Below, piece by piece: positions 6,777 to 12,674 of a stretch of 14,356 nucleotides of DNA (the stretch's first letter is position 1; every line of letters begins with the position of its first letter). The position numbers and the translations under genes were made by a program. Origin of the DNA: JAFDVL01 sp031398365 (lineage in GTDB: Bacteria; Acidobacteriota; Blastocatellia; RBC074); NCBI GenBank assembly GCA_031398365.1, contig JANNND010000482.1, positions 1 to 14,356 of the forward strand, given 5' to 3'. The notes below the pieces were generated by a model. It saw only the letters and a program-made list of their open reading frames with translations, did not search any database and had not been told where the DNA came from.

Positions 6777-7621
6777 TGGGATTCATGGCTGAAAAAGATA
6801 TGCGCATTGCGGCTTCGACTTATTTGAATTCTGCCCCCCTGGTGCATAGCTTTACGGCGGGGATGCAGCGCAAACGCGTGATCTTTATGGGTGATACGGC
6901 GCCCTCACGGTGTGCACAAATGCTGGCTAGCGGGCAATGCGAAATTGCGTTGATTCCAGTGATCGAGTATTTGCGGATTCCGAATTTACGCATCATTCCC
7001 AACGTTGCCGTCGCCAGTAAACAGCGGGTCGGGAGCGTGTTGCTGGCCGCGCGCTGCAACCTGGCAAGCGTGGCGAAAGTCGCGCTGGATGCTTCATCGC
7101 GCACCTCGCAAACGCTGGTGAAAATTCTGCTCGCGCGTCGCTATCAGAACCAGCCTGTGTATTGCGAACGCACTCCTGACGTGGCGCACGGCTGCGCCAA
7201 TATGTTCGAGGGAACGGATGCCGCATTGCTGATTGGCGATCCCACCTTTGAGCTGAAAGCGAAGGCTGCCGGGCTGGGGTTGCAGCTTCACGACTTGGCC
7301 GAAGAATGGCGCGGCTTAACGAGCTTGCCGTTTGTTTTCGCGGTGTGGGCGGTGCGCGAAGATGCGCTGGATGATTACCGGCGGGTGCGTTTGGACTTTG
7401 AAATGGCGAAACGAGAAGGGATAGATCGCATTGCAGAAATCGCGGCGCAATATGCTGCCATGTTGCGGCGACCAGTACCGGAAATGCTTCAATATTTGCG
7501 CGAAAATGTGAATTTCGATTTGGACGAGGAGAACACGGCAGGGCTGCGCGAATACTTTCGACTGGCGCACGATTGTAGGTTGGTCGAACGCAATCGCGCC
7601 TTGCAGTTCGTGGACGAATAA
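6776..7621 (+). CDS. mqnA: Chorismate dehydratase, futalosine menaquinone pathway (MqnA)
   Basis: A protein of up to 281 residues in the MqnA/MqnD family. It has the characteristic opening M-R-I-A-A-S-T-Y-L-N-S-A-P-L-V, an internal D-A-S-S-R-T-S-Q-T-L segment, L-L-I-G-D-P-T, and E-W-R-G-L-T-S-L-P-F-V-F-A-V-W. MqnA removes water from chorismate to give 3-[(1-carboxyvinyl)oxy]benzoate, the first step of the futalosine route to menaquinone in the cytoplasm. Y-L-N-S and the T-S-L-P-F-V-F-A-V-W region favour MqnA over MqnD. The longest frame uses GTG at 6776, but that codon overlaps the candidate -10. ATG at 6785 or at 6800 (directly before R-I-A-A-S-T-Y-L-N-S) is more likely; none has a clear Shine-Dalgarno. 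It ends 8 bp from the convergent nagA stop. The other mqn genes are not in the window. Confidence 0.88.
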   Translation: MGFMAEKDMRIAASTYLNSAPLVHSFTAGMQRKRVIFMGDTAPSRCAQMLASGQCEIALIPVIEYLRIPNLRIIPNVAVASKQRVGSVLLAARCNLASVAKVALDASSRTSQTLVKILLARRYQNQPVYCERTPDVAHGCANMFEGTDAALLIGDPTFELKAKAAGLGLQLHDLAEEWRGLTSLPFVFAVWAVREDALDDYRRVRLDFEMAKREGIDRIAEIAAQYAAMLRRPVPEMLQYLRENVNFDLDEENTAGLREYFRLAHDCRLVERNRALQFVDE

Positions 7622-7629
7622 CGGGTAAG

Positions 7630-8802
7630 CTACTGCTCCGTCGGCTGATACACGATAACCCCATTCACGATGGTCATCGCAACCGAATAATCCGCCCGTA
7701 AAATTGCAATATCAGCGTCTTTCCCCACCTCAAGGGAGCCTTTACGATCCGCGACCCCGCAGCGTTGCGCGGGCATCAGCGCCGCCATATACGCCACGTC
7801 CACCAAACTCATTCTCGTAAAGGCAAGCGCGTTTTTGATCGCGTGATTCATCGTTAACACGGAACCGGCAATCGTGACGCCATCCATCAACGTACAAAGT
7901 GCGCCGCGCACATTGACCTGAAATTTGCCCAGTTGATAAATGCCGTCGCCGCAGCCTTGTGCCGTGGTCGCATCTGTAACCAACGCCAACCCCTCGCGCC
8001 CTTTGTTGCGCGCCGCCAACCGCGCCATCTGCGGATTTACGTGAACGCCGTCCAAAATAAGTTCGGCGCAAATGCCCGGTTCATTCAAACAACACGCCGC
8101 CAGTCCCGGGTTGCGATGATGCACGCCGGACATGGCGTTGAAGAGGTGCGTTGCATAGGTCGCACCTGCGTCAATGGCCGCCAGTGCTGTGTCGTAGTCA
8201 CATTCAGAATGCCCCAGCGAGGCAACAATGTGATTGGCTTTGAGCAGACGAATCATCTCCATACTGCCCGGCAATTCCGGCGCAAGCGTCATCACCTTGA
8301 CTCGCCCTTCGGCAAATTTCAGCAATTCGTCCAATTCTTCAAAGTTCGGATCGCGAATGCCTTCGTCGGGCTGTGCGCCTTTGAATTTCAGATTGATGTA
8401 CGGGCCTTCCAAATGAAGTCCGAGGATTTGCGCCATTGGGGCGGACGTCATTTCCGCTTTGCGCGTTGCGGTGATGGCGAAGAGAATTTCCTCGTGCCGC
8501 GCGGCAATCGTGGTCGGCAACCAGGCAGTCGTGCCGTAGCGCAACATACTTCGGCCTGCGCGCTGAATGCCAGCGGCTCCATCCGTCATCACATCATCGC
8601 CGCCGCTGCCGTGAACGTGGGTGTCAATGAAACCGGGTAAGACGAATTGGCCTGCGGCATCAACGATTTGCGCTTTGGGGCCAGGTTCGGCGGCGGTCAT
8701 TGCGCCGACGAATTGAATGCGCCCGTCTTCGATTAAGACGATGCCGGGGGCCAGAATCTGGTCGAGGGTAATGACTGCGCTGTTGATAATTGCTATTTGC
8801 AT
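7630..8802 (-). CDS. nagA: N-acetylglucosamine-6-phosphate deacetylase (NagA)
   Basis: A full-length 390-residue amidohydrolase. Visible motifs, in order: D-T-H-V-H-G (His62, His64) after P-G-F-I; metal ligand Glu132 in L-H-L-E-G-P-Y; His198 in L-G-H-S-E; His219 in T-H-L-F-N-A-M; substrate-binding His254 in D-G-V-H-V; and catalytic Asp277 in V-T-D-A-T. A late G-S-L-E-V-G-K-D-A-D-I-A-I-L is typical of the small beta domain. The enzyme removes acetate from GlcNAc-6-P to give glucosamine-6-P in the cytoplasm, for amino-sugar catabolism or cell-wall recycling. No nagB or GlcNAc transporter lies beside it here. The start at 8802 has a weak purine-rich GAGAAAG upstream. It is tail-to-tail with mqnA and divergent from the PEGA-domain gene. 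Confidence 0.93.
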   Translation of the reverse strand: MQIAIINSAVITLDQILAPGIVLIEDGRIQFVGAMTAAEPGPKAQIVDAAGQFVLPGFIDTHVHGSGGDDVMTDGAAGIQRAGRSMLRYGTTAWLPTTIAARHEEILFAITATRKAEMTSAPMAQILGLHLEGPYINLKFKGAQPDEGIRDPNFEELDELLKFAEGRVKVMTLAPELPGSMEMIRLLKANHIVASLGHSECDYDTALAAIDAGATYATHLFNAMSGVHHRNPGLAACCLNEPGICAELILDGVHVNPQMARLAARNKGREGLALVTDATTAQGCGDGIYQLGKFQVNVRGALCTLMDGVTIAGSVLTMNHAIKNALAFTRMSLVDVAYMAALMPAQRCGVADRKGSLEVGKDADIAILRADYSVAMTIVNGVIVYQPTEQ

Positions 8803-9228
8803 AACGTATTTCTTTCTCGTCGAAGTTCAATAATAAGAGCCAGAACATAGGAGTTAGACGCTAACGACCAACTCCCAAAAGCGAAATCCAGCTTAGGTCT
8901 TTTCTCATGTTGTAATCTATGGCATCATAAGCCGTCAATTTCAGTCAAACTGAATTTATTTGGTGCCCCTACTCGTTACTTGAAAGACCGTCGGACAGAC
9001 GGCTATCAACGGCATATAGTCTTTCCTTGACCACCAATGAAACTTGCTCCCCGCAAGTGGAAAAGTGAAAGACGTCTTAAACTCCGACGACGGATACCCC
9101 TGTTTTCCCATCGTCTCAGCAATGCCTCTTATCAACTCTGATTTATTTGCAGCAAAAATCTATCTTGGGCTGAGGCTTATAACCGTTGCTATTGGTATCA
9201 CATTGATCTGCACTACCCAGGTACATGT
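8803..9228. other. Non-coding divergent intergenic region with self-complementary segments
   Basis: This 426-bp gap lies between nagA (-) and the PEGA gene (+). No convincing gene is present; the only + frame (from TTG 9044 or ATG 9122, ending at 9232) has no ribosome binding site and no recognisable domain. It holds a perfect 6-bp hairpin with a TCCCC loop (9042-9058) and a CCGTC/GACGG hairpin (8988-9002). GTCTTTC (9019-9025) can pair with GAAAGAC either upstream (8982-8988) or downstream (9067-9073). Promoters for both genes must lie here, but I see no strong -35/-10 pair. Confidence 0.5.
9042..9058. repeat. Perfect hairpin ACTTGC / GCAAGT
   Basis: ACTTGC (9042-9047), loop TCCCC (9048-9052), GCAAGT (9053-9058). 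No T run follows, so it does not look like an intrinsic terminator. It lies about 170 bp upstream of the PEGA-domain gene, inside the region with alternative pairings. Confidence 0.5.
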
Positions 9229-10086
9229 ATGAAATGTCCAAACTGCGCGCGTGAAATCAAATTATGGCAGTCTGCCTGCCCGTATTGCCAGAACCGGACG
9301 CAACCCAAGTCATTTTCCACCATCAGCGAAGCACCAGATACGTCAGAGCAAAACTCGCGGCGGCGTTTGTTGCAATATGTCCTCCAGTTTTCGCTGGTGG
9401 CGCTCACGTTTATTGCCTTGGCCGGTCTCGTCAGATTGAATCCTCCGAAGGCAAATCCGCTTCCCCCGGTAACTTTGCGCGCTACCACCAACAGTTCTCC
9501 CCTCCCTGTGCCAACTCCTGAATTGGCCGTGCGTGTCGAAGCACCAATGCCCGCAAGTCCCCCCGCCATGCCAGCACCAAAGCCTATCTTTGCTTCAGAA
9601 TCACCAGCTACGTCCTTATTTTCGGCGGAGGATTTAAGGTTGGCACGCAATAGAACCACTTCAACCCCTGTCGTGCGTTCGGCAGCTTCCCTTGCTGATA
9701 CGGCGAAGCCATCGCGCACTGCTTCCACTCTTAACAGCACTGAAGTTTTCGCTGATGAAGCCTTGCCGAAGAAAATGGCGACTCCCATTGCGCCTTCCGG
9801 TTCCATTCCTTCCCCTACCACAGCGGAAACGGATGCGAAACTGGAAATCGAAACGGCGGGTGTGTTGCTGCCTTCCAATACTGGCTTGGTGACGATCAAA
9901 AGTTATGTGTCGGCGCGGGTTTACATTGACGGCATCTATTCAGGCTCGACGCCGCGCAGTGTGAAATTATTGGCAGGCGAGCATACAATCAATTTGCTGG
10001 CCGATGGGTATCAGGAATATTCGCGCAAGGTCAAAATCAGCGGGCAACAGCAACTCGGCATTCTCGCTTCAATGAGTAAGAAGTAA
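9229..10086 (+). CDS. Zinc-ribbon, single-pass membrane protein with C-terminal PEGA domain
   Basis: A 285-residue protein in four parts. A zinc ribbon with Cys3, Cys6, Cys17 and Cys20 comes first, followed by a basic stretch (S-R-R-R). One membrane helix spans about 49-68. A long Pro/Ala/Ser/Thr-rich linker covers about 72-210. A PEGA-type domain lies at about 217-280 (V-T-I-K-S-Y-V-S-A-R-V-Y-I-D-G, S-T-P, L-A-G-E-H-T-I-N-L-L-A-D-G-Y). The zinc ribbon should be cytoplasmic and the PEGA domain outside the membrane, held off by the linker. PEGA domains are small beta-rich surface or periplasmic modules; no enzymatic role is implied. ATG 9229 is preceded by AGGT at a reasonable distance. The function is unknown; sensing or an envelope scaffold is a guess. 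It is tail-to-tail with another zinc-ribbon gene. Confidence 0.85.
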   Translation: MKCPNCAREIKLWQSACPYCQNRTQPKSFSTISEAPDTSEQNSRRRLLQYVLQFSLVALTFIALAGLVRLNPPKANPLPPVTLRATTNSSPLPVPTPELAVRVEAPMPASPPAMPAPKPIFASESPATSLFSAEDLRLARNRTTSTPVVRSAASLADTAKPSRTASTLNSTEVFADEALPKKMATPIAPSGSIPSPTTAETDAKLEIETAGVLLPSNTGLVTIKSYVSARVYIDGIYSGSTPRSVKLLAGEHTINLLADGYQEYSRKVKISGQQQLGILASMSKK

Positions 10087-10093
10087 CGGCAGG

Positions 10094-10564
10094 CTACTGC
10101 TTATCCAGTTGCTTGGTACGCTCTTCCGTCACGCTGTAATAGGTTGGAGTTCCTTCGGAGAGATTACGATGGTTGGTGAGCGGATTGGTGGTGATTGGCA
10201 ACTGAATCGTTGCAGGGAAAGGCGATTTTTCGGAGCGCTCAATCAGCTTGAGGATTTGCTTAACGATCAGGACAAGCGCGCCCAATCCAAACATACAAAA
10301 GAACAAGCCAATCGGCGGCCCCTGCTGTTCCTGGTAAATCATTGAGAGAAAGATTGTGCCCATCGTTATGAACAGCAGCCCCAGAATGCTGATGACTGTT
10401 GCCATCCGCAATACGGATGAGGCCGAGAGGTCATTGCCAGGTTTTCCCGTTGCCAATTCATGAATCACAGAGCGCGCATATTCAACGGCCAACAAACTTG
10501 AGCCGCAACGCGTACAAAATTTCTGACCTTTGGAATTTTCCGTTCCACAATCTGGGCAAAACAT
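10094..10564 (-). CDS. Zinc-ribbon protein with two membrane helices, unknown function
   Basis: A 156-residue protein. An N-terminal zinc ribbon has Cys3, Cys6, Cys17 and Cys20 (F-C-P-D-C-G and F-C-T-R-C-G). Two hydrophobic helices follow at about 54-76 and 84-106, then a polar tail of about 50 residues ending near Y-S-V-T-E-E-R-T-K-Q-L. From memory, a short S-V-T-E-x-T-T-type motif near the C-terminus recurs in acidobacterial zinc-ribbon membrane proteins; I could not verify that here. The topology suggests both ends are cytoplasmic. The ATG at 10564 has a strong AGGAG seven to eight bases upstream, so the start is well supported. It lies downstream of the dehydrogenase gene on the same strand, separated by an inverted-repeat cluster, and 7 bp from the convergent PEGA gene. 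Confidence 0.85.
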   Translation of the reverse strand: MFCPDCGTENSKGQKFCTRCGSSLLAVEYARSVIHELATGKPGNDLSASSVLRMATVISILGLLFITMGTIFLSMIYQEQQGPPIGLFFCMFGLGALVLIVKQILKLIERSEKSPFPATIQLPITTNPLTNHRNLSEGTPTYYSVTEERTKQLDKQ

Positions 10565-10582
10565 AACGTCTCCTGTGTTGGT

Positions 10583-10639
10583 AGCGTAACCTGTCAGACA
10601 TTACGATTGAGAAACAACCGTAACCTAACAGGTTACGCT
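10583..10639. repeat. Nested inverted repeats built on CGTAACCT
   Basis: AGCGTAACCTGT (10583-10594) is the exact reverse complement of ACAGGTTACGCT (10628-10639). Inside lies a second palindrome, CGTAACCT (10619-10626), loop AAC, AGGTTACG (10630-10637). The right arm can therefore pair with either partner. It sits between two minus-strand genes and could be a dispersed palindromic element. Confidence 0.75.
10619..10637 (-). terminator. Possible weak terminator or attenuator after the dehydrogenase gene
   Basis: Read on the minus strand, 26 bp after the dehydrogenase stop, an 8-bp stem with a 3-base loop is followed by GTTGTTTCTC. The stem is only half GC and the T run is broken, so termination would be partial. 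It could lower expression of the zinc-ribbon gene downstream. Confidence 0.35.
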
Positions 10640-10663
10640 CCGATTTTTCCGCAAGTTCCGCCT

Positions 10664-12520
10664 TTATTTGATCCGCACCCGCACTGTATTCAACGTCACA
10701 CCGTCAATCATCAAGACCACATCCACTTCGCCTTTGCCTTTCAAACTCGGCGGCAACTGAATGTTGATCTGATCCAGCCCGACAAATTCATTTTGAGCGC
10801 CTGCGTAATCTACGGGCAAGGTCACGCCGCCGATATTGGCGCTGGCATTCAATGGATTACCGCGCCCGCGCACCCCCGTCGCAAACAGCAGCAAAAACAC
10901 GTTGTCCGTTGGCGGGTCAAGATCAATCGCAATCGCGCGCCATTTTGTCGTGTCCGCTGGATCGCGCTCGAACATTTCTTCGTAAGTCGAAACGCCGTTG
11001 CGGAGGCGTTGGACTTTGCCCGCTGCGACCCCGCTGCCATTGGCTGCCGCTGCAAAAATGCCGGGCGCGAACGCTTCGATTTTAAGCGCGCCGGAACTCA
11101 CCACCGCGTCATTGATTTTGACGATGACGGCTCCGTAATTGGAAGCAGTTCCAGCAGGGATTTGAAAGTTGATTTGCTGCGCACCCGCATAAAATAAGGG
11201 CGCGAGCCGCTCCACGCCTTTGCTGTCGCGCACCGTCACGGTCGTTCCGCCGAGATTCGTCGGCAACGGCATGCCCGGCACCGAAGAAAAATTCCCGTTT
11301 GCCAACCCTGTGCCAAACGTGGACGCGATGGCTTCCGGCGCGATGCCTGCTGCCGGGTTGTACGCTGCACCGTCCACTGTGCCGAGGTTGCGCGGAGAGG
11401 TCGAATTTACCAGTCGCAACACGCGCCCGCCGTTCAAATCGCAAACGTAAATCTCACCGCTTTCGTCTTCGCCAAACGCGGAAATATTGATCGTCGTATC
11501 TTGCACCAACGCGTTTTGTCCGTTCGCATATTGCCAGATTTCGCCCGTGCAATAATCGCCGTAGATGTACGCGCCTTGCGCAAAGGTGACGCGCGCACCC
11601 CGATAAACATTGCCTCCCGTGATCGAACAACGCCCCGCGCTGTGATCGTATTCGAAGAATGGTTGAATCAGCGGCAGATCATTGCAGGCGGGCGAGCCAG
11701 GCGGTTTCGACGTGTTGCAGCGCGTGCCTTCCCACGTCGCCCAGCCGTAGTTTTTGCCGCGCTCAATGATGTGAATCCATTCGCGCGAACCTTGCCCGAC
11801 ATCTCCGGCGTAAAGCTGACCACTCAAACGATCAAATGACCAGCGCCAGGGATTGCGCACGCCGACCGCATAAATTTCATCGCGCCCCGGCGTCGCTCCG
11901 GCAAACGGATTGCTTGGCGGAATGCCATATTGCAACGCGCCTTCGGTGCGATCCACGTCAATGCGCAGGAATTTGCCCAGCAGGCTTTCGATGTTTTGCG
12001 CGTAGTTTTGCGGATCGTTGCCGCTGCCGCCGTCGCCCATTCCGATGTACAAGAAACCATCCGGCCCGAACTCAATCATCCCGCCGTTGTGGTTGGAATA
12101 GGGCTGCGAGATCGTGAGCAGAATGCGCTCCGTCGTGTCGGCGATGTTGCGATTGGTAGCGTTGGTTTGAAATTCCGAAATCACCGTCGCGCCATCGCCG
12201 CTGCGCGTGTAGTTCACATAAAACTTGCGATTCGTTTTGTATTTCGGATGAAACGCGAGGCCGAGCAAACCCTGTTCGCCGCCAGACAGAACTTTGGTTG
12301 TGAGGTTCAGGAAATTCGTGGTGGTTGTGGCATCAAGTTGCTGCACTTTGATGATGCCGCCGCGTTCGATGATGAACAACCGATTGCTGCTGTCGTGTGC
12401 ATTCGTTGCCAGTAAGGGCGATGAAAGCCCCGTCACGACAGGCTGTAATTGAATATTTGGATTTTGCGCAAGGGCGCAGCTTGAAAGCAAAACGATAAAA
12501 AATAGGGTCAATGTTTTCAT
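10664..12520 (-). CDS. Secreted glucose/sorbosone dehydrogenase-like (PQQ-type) protein with TIGR03437-like C-terminus
   Basis: A 618-residue exported protein. A signal peptide covers about 1-18; L-S-S-C just before A-L-A could be a lipobox, so it is either a lipoprotein or cut after A-L-A. Residues 25-372 form a six-bladed propeller of the GSDH family: E-Q-G-L-L-G-L-A-F-H-P (82-92), N-H-N-G-G-M-I-E-F-G-P-D-G (143-155) with the likely catalytic His144, M-G-D-G-G (161-165), V-R-N-P-W-R-W-S-F-D (221-230), N-Y-G-W (257-260) and G-G-N-V-Y-R-G (302-308). Residues about 380-618 match the TIGR03437 type: A-A-Y-N-P-A, P-L-P-T-N-L-G-G-T-T-V-T-V, L-F-Y-A-G-A-Q-Q-I-N-F-Q-I-P and the second L-D-Q-I-N-I-Q-L-P. 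Relatives oxidise sugars to lactones with PQQ in the periplasm; the actual substrate is unknown. AAGGA precedes the ATG at 12520. Confidence 0.87.
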   Translation of the reverse strand: MKTLTLFFIVLLSSCALAQNPNIQLQPVVTGLSSPLLATNAHDSSNRLFIIERGGIIKVQQLDATTTTNFLNLTTKVLSGGEQGLLGLAFHPKYKTNRKFYVNYTRSGDGATVISEFQTNATNRNIADTTERILLTISQPYSNHNGGMIEFGPDGFLYIGMGDGGSGNDPQNYAQNIESLLGKFLRIDVDRTEGALQYGIPPSNPFAGATPGRDEIYAVGVRNPWRWSFDRLSGQLYAGDVGQGSREWIHIIERGKNYGWATWEGTRCNTSKPPGSPACNDLPLIQPFFEYDHSAGRCSITGGNVYRGARVTFAQGAYIYGDYCTGEIWQYANGQNALVQDTTINISAFGEDESGEIYVCDLNGGRVLRLVNSTSPRNLGTVDGAAYNPAAGIAPEAIASTFGTGLANGNFSSVPGMPLPTNLGGTTVTVRDSKGVERLAPLFYAGAQQINFQIPAGTASNYGAVIVKINDAVVSSGALKIEAFAPGIFAAAANGSGVAAGKVQRLRNGVSTYEEMFERDPADTTKWRAIAIDLDPPTDNVFLLLFATGVRGRGNPLNASANIGGVTLPVDYAGAQNEFVGLDQINIQLPPSLKGKGEVDVVLMIDGVTLNTVRVRIK

Positions 12521-12560
12521 TACAATTCCTTTTCTCCCACGAAAGGTTATGAGGCAAAGG

Positions 12561-12674
12561 GAATTAAGAGTTGATAGTTGAGAATTGATAGTTGGGCGAT
12601 GCCGAAGTTTTCGCTGTAACCAAAATGTCTGCTAACAGGATTATCCATTCTCAATTTCACTTCTCAATTATTAA
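12561..12674. repeat. MITE-like remnant with imperfect inverted ends
   Basis: On the left, TTGATAGTTG repeats at 12571-12580 and 12585-12594, with TTGAGAAT at 12577-12584 between and overlapping them. On the right, ATTCTCAA lies at 12647-12654 and TTCTCAATT occurs twice (12649-12657 and 12661-12669). The right end, reverse-complemented, resembles the left end over about 25 bases with gaps. ATTAA flanks both ends (12563-12567 and 12670-12674) and could be a target duplication. It fills the gap between selB and the dehydrogenase gene and touches the selB stop codon. Confidence 0.35.

Noticed and set aside
6993..7664. A 223-codon minus-strand frame opposite mqnA
   Set aside because: It has an Arg/Pro/Ser-rich shadow composition without domains, while the + strand encodes a full MqnA.
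7933..8640. A 235-codon + frame opposite nagA
   Set aside because: It is a complementary-strand shadow; the minus frame holds every NagA active-site motif.
9044..9232. A 62-codon + frame overlapping the PEGA gene start by ATGA
   Set aside because: It needs a TTG start inside a hairpin loop or an ATG at 9122 without a ribosome binding site. It contains no recognisable domain apart from a short hydrophobic stretch.
9213..9899. A long minus-strand frame opposite the PEGA gene
   Set aside because: It is low-complexity Gly/Ala/Val/Ser sequence mirroring the Pro/Ser/Thr-rich linker on the other strand; the + protein has clear zinc-ribbon and PEGA domains.
12521..12670. tRNA-Sec or another selenium gene beside selB
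   Set aside because: The sequence is AT-rich, with short repeats and no cloverleaf-like arms.
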